Positions 9,427 through 17,462 of a DNA stretch of 64,000 nt are shown piece after piece; the first letter of the stretch is position 1; every line of letters begins with the position of its first letter. The position numbers were made by a program, and so were the translations under genes. The notes under the pieces were generated by a model. It ran no database searches and was not told the origin of the DNA. It worked only from the letters and a program-made list of their open reading frames with translations. This DNA comes from Kribbella jiaozuonensis (GTDB lineage Bacteria > Actinomycetota > Actinomycetes > Propionibacteriales > Kribbellaceae): positions 2,294,001 to 2,358,000 of the forward strand of contig NZ_SZPZ01000001.1 in assembly GCF_005233875.1 (NCBI RefSeq), given 5' to 3'.

Positions 9427-9960
9427 TCAGCTCCACCGGTAGCGAGTCTGGGACGACTCGCTACCGGTGCTGAAGGCGAATGCCTTGTCGGGCTGAACCC
9501 TGTAGAGCTGAGCACTCCCGGTCCGAACGGCGTTGCCCAGTTGATGCCAGGTTCCGTCCTCGCGGGTTAGCTGCCAGCCGTAGGCCTGTTCGAACGCGGT
9601 CGCCACGGCTTCCCTGGTGGCCTGGTCGGTGACGAGGCTCGCAGTGCCTTCGATGACGTAGTCGTTGCCGGTCAGGGTGGCGGTTCCGGCGGTGAGCGCG
9701 CAGTGCGGGTTGGCGCTGACATTCTTGGCTTTCTGCTCGTTCTCGCCGGTGGTGAACCACATTGCGTCGAGCGCCCAGATTGCCAGCAACGGGGTCACAT
9801 GGGGCCGGCCGTCCCGGCGTACCGTGCACAACTGAAATTTCTGGATCCGCTGCAGTGCCCACTCCGTCACCTCCCACGGTGTCGGGCCGGCGCCTGGCGT
9901 GGAGAAGGGACCGACGCTGGTCTGCGGCGCGGCCGAGTCGTGGGCCGTCGGAGTAGTCAT
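9427..9960 (-). CDS. Pyridoxamine 5'-phosphate oxidase-fold protein (F420/FMN-dependent family)
   Basis: 177 aa with AGGAGG 7 bp before the ATG. FQLCTVRRDGRPHVTPL, then LDAMWFTTGENEQKAKNVSANPHCAL and YVIEGTASLVTD are the split-barrel flavin/F420-binding pattern of the PPOX class. Members reduce small substrates with F420 or FMN; this one's substrate is unknown. It is the only clear gene in the segment that interrupts the DNA ligase, and lies on the opposite strand to it. A short upstream frame ends at its start codon (ATGA overlap). Confidence 0.8.
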   Translation of the reverse strand: MTTPTAHDSAAPQTSVGPFSTPGAGPTPWEVTEWALQRIQKFQLCTVRRDGRPHVTPLLAIWALDAMWFTTGENEQKAKNVSANPHCALTAGTATLTGNDYVIEGTASLVTDQATREAVATAFEQAYGWQLTREDGTWHQLGNAVRTGSAQLYRVQPDKAFAFSTGSESSQTRYRWS

Positions 9961-10133
9961 GGTTTCCTCCTGATGATCGTCGCGGATTCCGCCCCGGCAC
10001 AGCCGTGGGCGCAGCTCAGTGGGTCTCGGCGAGATGGTCGGCCAGCATCGTGCTGACCGACAGCGTCGGCCTCCGCGCCCGTACCGACCAGCGGATCGAT
10101 ATGACGCTGAATCTGATCCTGGATCTCATCCAT
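9957..10133 (-). CDS. Possible short ORF coupled to the PPOX gene, 58 aa
   Basis: The frame starts MDEIQDQIQRHIDPLVG and its stop overlaps the next ATG (ATGA), a sign of translational coupling. In another frame the 3' half reads LSVSTMLADHLAETH and then stops, which looks more protein-like, so a frameshifted small gene is also possible. No family is recognised. Confidence 0.3.
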   Translation of the reverse strand: MDEIQDQIQRHIDPLVGTGAEADAVGQHDAGRPSRRDPLSCAHGCAGAESATIIRRKP

Positions 10134-10246
10134 GGCTCTCCACGTCACTTCCCGACCGCGCCTCGCCGCAGAAACTGGTGTCGCACACCTACTGAATGAC
10201 CATCTCAACGTGACAGTGCACGACACCGAACTCAACCCTCTAGAAG

Positions 10247-10648
10247 GTCAAGCACCGAGAAACCCGCGAGATCATCGTCGGCGGAGTTCTCGGACCGATC
10301 AGCCGCCCCGACGTCGTGATCGCCGGCCTCTACAACGGCCAGGGAGAACTGGTCGTCATCGGCCGCACTGTGCCGCTCAAACCCGACCAGTCCGCCCAGC
10401 TCGCCGCCGTACTCCAGCCCGCCGCCGACGACCACCCATGGCCCGACGAGATCACCTCATACCGCTGGGGAGGCCCCGACTCCAAGAAGCCACTGACCAA
10501 GGTTCAACCCACCGTCGTGGCCGAAGTCGCCGCCGACGCCTCCACGCAGGCCGGCCAAGCCCGCCACGGTATGCGCTACCTCCGACACCGCCCCGACCTC
10601 CGGCCCGACGACCTTCCGACACTGCCACAAGACGGCGAAGACAGCTGA
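10247..10648 (+). pseudogene. ATP-dependent DNA ligase, C-terminal OB domain part
   Basis: From GTC 10247 the frame reads VKHRETREIIVGG, then VVIAGLYNGQGELVVIGRT, SYRWGGPDSKKPLTKVQP, VAEVAADAS and MRYLRHRPDL, the oligonucleotide-binding domain of LigC-type ligases with the final motif. A stop (TAG 10241-10243) precedes it, so it cannot continue the 5' part as it stands; GTG 10316 is the first likely internal start. It is the missing 3' end of the ligase begun at 8638. Confidence 0.85.
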
Positions 10649-11432
10649 CCCGATCACCACCACGGCTGCGTGATTCTGTTGCACAGACGGCCAGTAGTCG
10701 CCACCTCGAGCCACGATGAATCAAGGTCGCTAGACGCAACTCCGCGAGAGTCGGTGGGAGAAGTCGCTGGTCTTGCCCCTTAGACAGCAGGAACCTCTCA
10801 GCGCGGGGACATGCTGGGCCGGATCACACGGTTTTGTTGCCCCACCTCTACGGGGTCGGGTTTCATGGAGCGAAGGCCCCGGCCGGAGGAGGGGTGGGGG
10901 GCCCGGCCGGGACCTTCAGTTTTGCGCGGGCGGCTTACACGGGGTCGGCCACGACGCCGACATTCCGGAACTCCGCCTGCAGTGCGTTGACCCGCGCCGC
11001 CGGCTCGCCGGTGAGAGCCAAAAGCTGGATCCTTATCGCCGGCATTGATATCCCAGCGCGGACACGCCCGATTCGCGGCACCTCGATGACCACGGTCCGA
11101 GTGAGCCTCGAGCGTTTCGTCGACATGGATCTGGTACCGCGGCAAGGCCGCGACCCGGTCGGTCCCGGCAATGAACTCCGGGCATTCCACAACCTCGGTT
11201 CCGATCCCGGTATGGACCTCATGAGGGAGAACCGAAGACGCTCAGCGCCCTGCTGAGGCGAGAAATCACCGGCAACACCACGGTAACCCCGCGTGGCCGG
11301 GCAGGGAACCACCACCCCGCGACTACTCGCCGACCTTGGCCGGCGGGAGGCCGAACCCACAGTCCATCCCGGTCTGCGCGCAGGTCTTCTGCGACCGCGC
11401 GGCATGGCCTAGCAACCTAAGTCCGCGGGCCC
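10649..11432. other. Mostly non-coding region between ligase remnant and XRE gene
   Basis: About 780 bp. One short minus-strand frame (10935-11126) has protein-like composition and is listed separately. Otherwise I see no gene, RNA or strong hairpin. It may be decayed sequence. Confidence 0.4.
10935..11126 (-). CDS. Possible small protein, 63 aa
   Basis: From ATG 11126 the product reads TVVIEVPRIGRVRAGISM, then IRIQLLALTGEPAARVNAL, with balanced composition and a final DPV. No ribosome site is evident and no family is recognised; it could be the tail of a decayed gene, since the frame is open further upstream to 11405. Confidence 0.35.
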   Translation of the reverse strand: MSTKRSRLTRTVVIEVPRIGRVRAGISMPAIRIQLLALTGEPAARVNALQAEFRNVGVVADPV

Positions 11433-11699
11433 TCAAGCAGGCGGGATCCCCAGGGCTCGGAGAGCCTCGGCCGGCGCGCCCAGGAGCAGTTCGCGCAGAT
11501 CGATCTCGAGCGCAGCGCAAAGGGCCACCGCATCAGCCAGCGTCACCCGACGCGTACCGGCTTCAACCGTGGACACCGTCTGCCGGGACCAGCCCATCTC
11601 GTCCGCCAGATCCTCTTGACGGAGCCGCCGCCGGGCGCGAGCGGCGCGCACGTTCGCGGCCACCAAGGCGTCCAGCTCTTCTGGCTCCATGCCCGGCAT
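11433..11699 (-). CDS. XRE-family HTH regulator (copy 1 of a two-gene module)
   Basis: 88 aa. DALVAANVRAARARRRLRQEDL, EMGWSRQTVSTVEAGTRRV and ALEIDLRELLLGAPAEALRALG form a lambda-repressor-like helix-turn-helix with a short conserved tail. The regulator at 24677-24943 in the prophage is clearly related along its whole length. Both are transcribed away from a small Cys/His protein gene. It probably represses its own promoter and that of its partner. Starts at 11699 or 11690 are both possible; no clear ribosome site separates them. Confidence 0.85.
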   Translation of the reverse strand: MPGMEPEELDALVAANVRAARARRRLRQEDLADEMGWSRQTVSTVEAGTRRVTLADAVALCAALEIDLRELLLGAPAEALRALGIPPA

Positions 11700-11780
11700 G
11701 TTGCCAAGTAACGCGGACCGGCGTCATGTCGCGAATCCGGGCCCGTGTCACGCTGTAAATGCGCACAGACCGAGAGTAGA

Positions 11781-11797
11781 GAATTACGCTAGAATTC
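11781..11797. promoter_or_regulatory. Candidate operator/promoter between XRE gene and small partner
   Basis: GAATT (11781-11785) and AATTC (11793-11797) form a 17-bp dyad that overlaps TAGAAT (11790-11795), a plausible -10 box only 7 bp before the ATG at 11803. If TAGAAT is used, the partner mRNA would be nearly leaderless and an XRE dimer bound here would block it. Confidence 0.4.
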
Positions 11798-11802
11798 CTT
11801 GC

Positions 11803-12021
11803 ATGACGCCAGAGAATCGGTCGGAAGGTGAGCGAGATTACAGCTGGGCCTGCATGGCCACCTACCGGCACAACTCATGGGCGGTCTCGTACTGCACGAA
11901 GCCAAAGGACCCGCAACACAAGCACCATGTCGCCCACGACGCGGGGCGCCACTACCTGTTCGGCTGGACGGAAGAGTCGAACTCCGCTGCGACGACGCAG
12001 GAGGCCGGCCGCCGCATGTAG
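11803..12021 (+). CDS. Small conserved Cys/His protein, 72 aa (copy 1)
   Basis: The product shares the pattern CMxTYR, YCxxPKxPxHxHHxAxDAGxHYLxGWxxES with the protein at 25088-25345. Two Cys and three to four His are conserved, so metal binding is likely. In both places the gene is divergent from a related XRE regulator. I do not know a named family. A Cro-like, antitoxin-like, excision-control or defence role are all open. Confidence 0.7.
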   Translation: MTPENRSEGERDYSWACMATYRHNSWAVSYCTKPKDPQHKHHVAHDAGRHYLFGWTEESNSAATTQEAGRRM

Positions 12022-12071
12022 GGGGACACTTAGCCGATAGCGGCCTATCGAACATATGCTCTAATACTGTC

Positions 12072-12455
12072 ATGACGAGCAAGGGGATCGGAGACGTGCG
12101 GCGGGTGCTCGGTCAGCCCCAGAGCTGGATTGACCAGCACTTCGCGCGGCCAGCGCCTGACCTGCCCGATTCCGGCGGTGACCCGCTGGTCGACTTCCTC
12201 AGTTACCAGATCCGGCGGTGGGAGAGCGAGGTCGCGACCGAGTCTCGCGAATACAGCCAAGGTCCCGGTGGTGCCGCGTTCCTCCGTTGGGCGCTCAACA
12301 TCCGCCGGCAGTGCAACGCGCTCAGGCTCGTCCTCGCGCAGTACGCCGAAGCTCGGGCCGCCGATGCTCCCGAAACGCTCGTGCTGCGGGAGCAGCTCGA
12401 CCACCTCGCAACTGCCTTCAACAGCCATCCTGACTGGCGTGCGACCTGGGATTGA
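12072..12455 (+). CDS. Hypothetical protein, DUF6221-like, 127 aa
   Basis: The helical product ends with ALRLVLAQYAEA, then LREQLDHLATAFNSHPDWR, resembling small actinobacterial proteins of the DUF6221 type whose C-terminus has the pattern LA..Y..HPDYREEW. The likeness is from memory and partial. No function is known for that family. The ATG at 12072 follows the Cys/His gene by 50 bp, possibly on the same transcript. Confidence 0.6.
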   Translation: MTSKGIGDVRRVLGQPQSWIDQHFARPAPDLPDSGGDPLVDFLSYQIRRWESEVATESREYSQGPGGAAFLRWALNIRRQCNALRLVLAQYAEARAADAPETLVLREQLDHLATAFNSHPDWRATWD

Positions 12456-12494
12456 TCAAGCGACCCGCAGCGGAACCAAGGGGAGAGTTAGGCC

Positions 12495-12929
12495 CTAGCC
12501 AGCGAGTCGGCCCGGTACCTCGAGCGGCGGCTGGCCCGAACGCCGCCACGTCCAGCCGAACGTTGCATGCACGCCCGCGACATAACCGGGTGGATCGATC
12601 GACTCCCGCCGGAGGGCATGCAGCCGCTCTGCTTCTAGGGCTTCTGCCTCGATCGACTCCTCGATCGCCAGCTCACGCTTGCGCGAGATCGGCGACCGTG
12701 CCAGCTCGCCGCGCCGACCGTTAATGGGCTGTGCGTATCGGACGCCGGCGTTCGCGATCCAGCGGCAAGCCGAAACAACGCCCGCGAGGTAGCCGTCTTC
12801 ACGACCTTGCGCCGCGAGAGCGTCGGCGCGCTCCTCGGCGGCCAGCCACACCAGCGCGAAATCGTGACGCCGCACGCCGCGTAGATGCTCGCGCCGGATC
12901 TCGTCGAAGTCGCTGCCCGTCAGCTCCAT
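12495..12929 (-). CDS. Hypothetical protein, 144 aa
   Basis: From ATG 12929: MELTGSDFDEIRREHLRGVRRHDFALVWLAAEERA, then a basic/acidic helical middle and GVHATFGWTWRRSGQPP near the end. The frame is open upstream to 13175 but that part is low in protein character. I do not recognise the family; similar proteins often sit in actinobacterial integrative elements. No ribosome site is clear, so it may be leaderless. Confidence 0.55.
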   Translation of the reverse strand: MELTGSDFDEIRREHLRGVRRHDFALVWLAAEERADALAAQGREDGYLAGVVSACRWIANAGVRYAQPINGRRGELARSPISRKRELAIEESIEAEALEAERLHALRRESIDPPGYVAGVHATFGWTWRRSGQPPLEVPGRLAG

Positions 12930-13240
12930 ACCAGATACGGTCCCATGCCCCACCGACACTCGCCAGATGTTCGCCGCGGGAGCGGCGGCAGATACCACAT
13001 CATTTGCGCGTGAACGACACACCGACGCCGCCACCCACGCAGCGCGGCTCGGCAGACCCCCCATTCGCGGCGGGACCTTCGGGCGGCCTTCCAGCGTGCT
13101 TGCCCCGGAACCGATCATGTGCGGTGGCATGACGGGTGCTGCGCTGGTGGCCACGTCCCGAAGGTCTGCAATCAAGAGTGCCCTATCGGCGGGAGACCTG
13201 TCGGCGGTTATCCACAGGCCTCGGATGGAATCGGTGGTGC
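12930..13240. other. Intergenic region with a perfect DnaA box
   Basis: About 310 bp with no credible gene. TTATCCACA at 13208-13216 equals the DnaA-box consensus exactly. A single box is weak evidence for an origin, but such an AT-rich 9-mer is rare in DNA of this composition. Confidence 0.4.
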
Positions 13241-14384
13241 TCAGTAACGAGGCTGGTGGCTGGCTTGAGGCGCCGACGCGAGAAGGCGCTCCAGCGCCCG
13301 TAGACGGGCAGAATCGAGCGGTTGAGAGTCCTTCAGCCCTTGCTGCGGCGCCGCAGACCAGGATTGCGCTCGCTGGTACTCGCGGCCAGTGAAGACCTCC
13401 GCCAGGGCAGGACCGTAGCCGAGGTCAAGCGCGATCCGATCGACATACATCTCCGAAGCACGTGCGGCGGCCGGCACGACAAACGGCGCGGCCAACGGCG
13501 ACAGCAGGAACACGATCACGTAGGAGAAGCCCCACCAAGCCCAAATGCCGATGATGCCGAGGGCGTAGATCACGAAGAACACCTTCAGCAGGAACCCGAC
13601 AACCGGCTGTCTCCAAGTCGCACGGAGCGCCTTTCCCATCAGCCGGGCAGGGATCGACAGGCAGCACACGATGAGCGAAACCGGCCGGGGGAGCGCCAGG
13701 CGATGCGCGAGTTCGTGCGCCAGCACTGCTTCGAGGTTGCGTGCCGGAAGGACCAGGGCGGCCCAGCTCGTCACGGCGATCGTCGAACCCGCGACGGGTG
13801 GTGCAGTAGCTTCCGGGCCTTCATGAATCCATATCCGGTACAGGGTTCGGGTCTACATCGGCCGCTGCGCAAACTGCGAACCAGGCGGGTCCGAGACGCT
13901 GACTTTCCAGGCCGTTCGGGGGACGCAGTCGCCACACCCTCCATGCGAGGAACGCCTCGCCGGTCGGGTGCAACGATGCCAGCGCGAACGCCCCCCACGC
14001 GACCATGGCGATCACGTAGACGGTCGTGCTTGGAGTACCGATGAGCTGGATCGACAGCCACGACCACCACAGCCACGGCAAAGCCATGATCAGCTCGGTC
14101 AGGCCGGACAGCTCCCACCGCCGGCCTTCTCTGGCTGGTGGTCGTCGGAGCTGATTCGGCAGGATCGACGCGGCCCGACGAGACGGCGGCGCGGGTGACG
14201 TGCCGCGCTCCCTGTCGGGGCCTCCCGACTGCGGAGACAGGCGTGCCTGTGGCCGGACCTCGAGCTGTGCCTGCGGATGCGGCACCGGGGAGTGTGGAGC
14301 AGAAACCCCGGTGACGGGTGGTGGAGTCGGCCGAGCTGGCTGGTGTGGGCGATTTACCGGTTTGTTGCTATGAGCCCCATTCAT
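13241..14384 (-). pseudogene. M48-like membrane metalloprotease, frameshifted
   Basis: Two frames together make one protein. The 5' part (from ATG 14384) has a Pro-rich start, a membrane segment (LIMALPWLWWSWLSIQLIG, then TVYVIAMVAWGAFALASL) and ends WFAVCAAADVDP. The 3' part reads RTLYRIWIHEGPEATAPPV, then LEAVLAHELAHRLALPRP with the HExxH zinc motif, two more hydrophobic segments and SEMYVDRIALDLGYG, the third-ligand region of M48 peptidases. The frame changes at about 13849-13851 (a GGG run on the plus strand); one extra base would join them. This is a real mutation, a sequencing error, or less likely programmed frameshifting. Confidence 0.7.
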
Positions 14385-14730
14385 CTTTCGCAGCGTAGTC
14401 AGGTCTCTGTGGGTCGAACAGTCGTTTGCACGTTGTTGCAGCGGAGCACGAGCCAAGTACCAGGAGGCGCGGGTGCGAGCGCAGTAGCTCCTTGGGCTAT
14501 CGCAATCGGCGGACCATTGAGACCGGAGCTGACCTTGCAACTCGCGTTATGTCCGGGCGGATCTCGACTGGTAACTGCTCGCCATACTGACTGCGCTGGC
14601 ACCTACTGCACGGCCCCGACGACCCAGCGCGGTCCGGCAGTCCTCCGTGACTCTTATCGCAAGGCTCCGTCGGGAGAGGATCCTGCTGCAAGATAGCCTG
14701 CGAACTGGCTGCGGATCTCTTGGGGGACGG
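14385..14730. other. Intergenic region upstream of two divergent genes
   Basis: About 350 bp between the divergent M48-like and nuclease genes. It must hold both promoters, but I cannot single out convincing -35/-10 pairs. No RNA gene or large repeat is seen. Confidence 0.35.
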
Positions 14731-15720
14731 ATGCGATTCAAACGACGGACGATGATGCAATTGGCCGATATGATTTGCGGGAACGTGGGTCCATTCCCGT
14801 ACCGCAGCAGCTCGTACATCACCGAGTTCTTCAGTGACATCGAGACCGACTACACACACGACGGGACGACTCGCCAGCGCTGGGTGGCCGAGACGCTCGA
14901 GAAGATTCTTGAGGAACCGCACGCAGGCACCGGGAAGGTTCCGCCGACGTTCGCCAGGGTGATTCAACGACTCATGGACCCGACGGATGCCACCGATGAA
15001 GACGACCAACGCCCTGCCGCGTTGGCGATGCTCAACGCCTCGCTGGCCAGGGAGGGTTTCGAGGCGTACTACGCCCCAGACAGGCAGTGTTACCTGCGGC
15101 ATGTCGCAACGAATACCATCACAGCTCCTGAACACAACCCGCACAGGCCGTTCTCAGCAACCGAACTCGAACGTCGCCAGCAGCTGCGTACCTACTTGGA
15201 CGGTGCGTCAGAGGATGACCTGATCGAGGACGTTCTGCTGCCACTGTTTCGGCAGATGGGGTTTCACCGAGTTACTGCCACCGGGCACAAGGACAAGGCG
15301 CTGGAGTATGGCAAGGACGTCTGGATGAAGTTCACCCTCCCGACGCAGCACGTCCTTTACTTCGGCCTCCAGGCGAAGAAGGGCAAGCTCGACGCGGCCG
15401 GCGTGAGCCGCGCGGGGAACGCGAACGTCGCGGAGATCCACAACCAAGCACTGATGATGCTGGGACACGAGATTTTCGACCCAGAGATTGGGAAGCGCGT
15501 GCTGGTCGACCATGCGTTCATCGTGGCCGGCGGAGAGATCACCAAACAGGCTCGGGCATGGATCGGAAACGCACTAGATGCCTCACAGCGGCGGTCGATC
15601 ATTTTCATGGACCGCAACGACATCCTCGACCTCTATGTCGTGAACAACCTGCCCCTGCCCACAGCCGCACTGTCGGGCTGGGGAGTTCAGGTCGCGTGGC
15701 CAGACGAGCCACCATTCTGA
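14731..15720 (+). CDS. Mrr-like restriction endonuclease-fold protein, probable defence gene
   Basis: 329 aa from ATG 14731, with GGGGGA shortly upstream; the frame is open further back. The N-terminal 150 residues are a helical domain (FFSDIETDYTHDG, RWVAETLEKIL, ALAMLNASLAREGFEAYY). The C-terminal half has LLPLFRQMGFHRVTATG, then EYGKDVWMKF and YFGLQAKKGKLD, the D...QxK core of the PD-(D/E)xK fold as in Mrr enzymes. This layout matches a conserved, poorly characterised family in phage-defence islands. It may cut modified or foreign DNA. It stands beside a PIN protein, as cargo of the element. Confidence 0.7.
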   Translation: MRFKRRTMMQLADMICGNVGPFPYRSSSYITEFFSDIETDYTHDGTTRQRWVAETLEKILEEPHAGTGKVPPTFARVIQRLMDPTDATDEDDQRPAALAMLNASLAREGFEAYYAPDRQCYLRHVATNTITAPEHNPHRPFSATELERRQQLRTYLDGASEDDLIEDVLLPLFRQMGFHRVTATGHKDKALEYGKDVWMKFTLPTQHVLYFGLQAKKGKLDAAGVSRAGNANVAEIHNQALMMLGHEIFDPEIGKRVLVDHAFIVAGGEITKQARAWIGNALDASQRRSIIFMDRNDILDLYVVNNLPLPTAALSGWGVQVAWPDEPPF

Positions 15721-15828
15721 GAGTTCGCGACTTTCCAGAAGCTACAGTCGCGGCTGTGCTTGTGCGCGTGGTAACGCACGTGACAAAAACGTAGGCCCGT
15801 CGGCGGCCGGCGTGCCAGAATTTCGCCC

Positions 15829-16770
15829 ATGCTCGTCACTCTGACCCCCGGAGTCAACCGGGATCACGTCCTCGAAATGCTCCGCAAAGCATCAGTCGAG
15901 ATCACCAACAACTACGGCAATCAGGACGGCTACGTCCGATGGGTGATGAACACCGCCCGGACGCTGCGCGGCCAGATCGCCCAGACCGACATAGACCAAC
16001 TCCTGCTCACCCCGGCCTTCTACCGCCTAATCGACCCGGTACTGATGGGCACGCCACAAGGCCTCTGGTTGCTTGAAGCCGAGATGTCCGAGCGGCAGGC
16101 CATGCTCACAGCCGCATTCGAGGCGCTCCAAGAGCAGATCGCCGCGTGGACCGCCGCGGCCGGCAAGGCTCTGGCGGTGGTGGATAGCAGCGTCTTCTTG
16201 CACCACCCGGCATGGACTCAGGACGACGACCCGACCGCGGTCATCGCGAGCATCCCCTGGCCCGAGGAACTCGGTATCGCCTTCGACGACGTCTTGCTTG
16301 TGCTCCCCGAGGTGGTCATCCGCGAACTCGACCGGCTCAAGGAGTCGGGCAACCAGAACACGCGCTATCGAGCCTCGGTGACTCTGGCCGTCATTGACAA
16401 GCTGCTGGACGACCCAGACAGCACGGTGCCGATCCGGTCCAAGGACGCCGACTGGCATGCGGTGGCTTCGCTCGGGGGGACACCTCGAGGCCGGGTCGAC
16501 TTACGGGTCTTCTACGACGATCCGGCGCACCGACCCCTTGCGGATGAGGATGCGGAGATCATCGACCGGGCGCTCGCGGTACAGACCTTGGCCGGCACTC
16601 CAGTCCGGCTAGTGACCATGGATACCGGGATGGGACTCAACGCGCGGCGAGCCAAGCTGCTAGTGAGGAAGCCCGCCAGGGAGATCGAGACACCACGGAG
16701 TGACGGCCAGTCGGCACGAGCTCGCAGGCGTGCTCGGGCCGAGGCCTCTGAGACAGCAATGCCGAAGTAG
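15829..16770 (+). CDS. PIN-domain protein, 313 aa
   Basis: The first 110 residues are helical and unassigned. From about residue 118, AVVDSSVFLHH (first acidic residue), VLPEVVIRELDRLKES, ADEDAEIIDRAL and VRLVTMDTGMGLNARRAKL give the acidic pockets of a PIN ribonuclease. The length exceeds usual VapC toxins (130 aa) and no antitoxin gene precedes it, so a stand-alone RNase or a defence effector is likelier than a toxin-antitoxin pair. Near the stop the sequence becomes Arg-rich, perhaps for RNA binding. Confidence 0.75.
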   Translation: MLVTLTPGVNRDHVLEMLRKASVEITNNYGNQDGYVRWVMNTARTLRGQIAQTDIDQLLLTPAFYRLIDPVLMGTPQGLWLLEAEMSERQAMLTAAFEALQEQIAAWTAAAGKALAVVDSSVFLHHPAWTQDDDPTAVIASIPWPEELGIAFDDVLLVLPEVVIRELDRLKESGNQNTRYRASVTLAVIDKLLDDPDSTVPIRSKDADWHAVASLGGTPRGRVDLRVFYDDPAHRPLADEDAEIIDRALAVQTLAGTPVRLVTMDTGMGLNARRAKLLVRKPAREIETPRSDGQSARARRRARAEASETAMPK

Positions 16771-17008
16771 ATGCGCAGCCGATCTGCCAGCCTTGGCGCG
16801 ATCGTTGCCTGCCATTCGCAAGTGCGCCACGACTGATCAGCCTTGTGAAGTTTCGGGGAGCAATGACGGCCCGCTGTTCCGTGGAAACGGCGCGCCGTTC
16901 CGGATCGTCGGTCGTTGGCCCCGACCTCCACCGCCCGGCGGTGGATCCGGTGCGTTACGAAACTCTGCTCGGAGGTCCTGCCGTGGCCTGACCTGCGCAA
17001 ACTCGTGT
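16771..17008. other. Intergenic, nothing recognised
   Basis: About 240 bp between the PIN gene and the promoter/leader region. No gene or strong structure is seen. Confidence 0.35.
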
Positions 17009-17037
17009 TTGGCGTGGAATCACAGACGTGTTATTCT
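17009..17037 (+). promoter_or_regulatory. Sigma-70-type promoter
   Basis: TTGGCG (17009-17014) and TATTCT (17032-17037) are 17 bp apart. It drives the short hairpin leader that follows and, by read-through, the membrane-protein and sigma-like genes. Confidence 0.55.
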
Positions 17038-17043
17038 GGTCGA

Positions 17044-17099
17044 GTTCGGGCGGCAGTCTGCCCGCAGTGCCCTCAGTCGATCTGACTGGGGGCTTTTTT
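17044..17099 (+). ncRNA. Short two-hairpin RNA or transcription attenuator
   Basis: Just after the promoter come CGGGCG/TGCCCG (17047-17064) closing a six-base loop GCAGTC, then GCCCTCAGTC/GACTGGGGGC (17069-17093), a 10-bp stem with one G-U pair, followed by six T (17094-17099). This is a textbook intrinsic terminator about 60 nt after the likely transcript start. It is either a small RNA or an attenuator that controls the downstream genes. The first loop is six bases long but lacks the A1 of the ANTAR target consensus. Confidence 0.55.
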
Positions 17100-17168
17100 G
17101 TTGCCCTCAACCGTACCCCCGATCGCGACCCTGCTCGGGGGTACTCGGTCATGCCCGGAGGCCTAGCC

Positions 17169-17462
17169 GTGTCCACGTCCGTCACGCTGTTGTTGCTCTC
17201 ACTGATGCCGTTCGCTCTTCTCGTGGTTGTTTTTGGCACGATTGTCGTCGTGGCCCTGTGTCAGGCGAAGCCGGAAGACGTCCCTGCGGTCTTCCGTGAG
17301 TCAGGAGCCGTCTTCAAGCGCTTGGCCGATCGTCTGCCCCGGACCGAAGTGTTGCGTGGACCGCTCCGCGGCGATGTCATCGGCATGCAGAATGATGGCG
17401 TGGACGATGACCACGGCGGTCCGGACGGACACCCTGGGGACGTAGCGGCGAAGGAGTCCTGA
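17169..17462 (+). CDS. Small single-pass membrane protein, 97 aa
   Basis: GTG 17169 is favoured by GGAGG at 17157-17161. A long hydrophobic segment near the N-terminus (SVTLLLLSLMPFALLVVVF, then IVVVALC) is followed by an acidic, Gly/Asp-rich tail. The stop overlaps the ATG of the next gene (TGATG), so the two are translationally coupled. The function is unknown; a membrane partner of the sigma-like protein, for instance as an anti-sigma anchor, is only a guess from the coupling. Confidence 0.65.
   Translation: MSTSVTLLLLSLMPFALLVVVFGTIVVVALCQAKPEDVPAVFRESGAVFKRLADRLPRTEVLRGPLRGDVIGMQNDGVDDDHGGPDGHPGDVAAKES

Larger units (their letters stand above)
9286..10253. mobile_element. 961-bp insertion in the ligase gene, flanked by GTCAAGC
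   Basis: GTCAAGC occurs at 9286-9292 and again at 10247-10253. Both copies are in the ligase frame (Val-Lys-), and removing one copy plus the intervening DNA (961 bp) rejoins motif V to the OB domain as AWVKHRETREIIVGG, giving a normal ligase of about 349 aa. The insert carries an oppositely oriented pyridoxamine-oxidase-like gene. I find no transposase and no convincing terminal inverted repeats, so the mechanism is unclear; the 7-bp repeat may be a target duplication or recombination microhomology. Confidence 0.6.

Noticed and set aside
9293..10246. Insertion sequence with terminal inverted repeats
   Set aside because: Partial similarities (GTGCAC near both ends) do not form a real inverted repeat and there is no transposase.
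17044..17099. ANTAR target RNA (two hexaloops with A1 and G4)
   Set aside because: Only the first loop has six bases and it starts with G; the second loop has five, so the consensus is not met.
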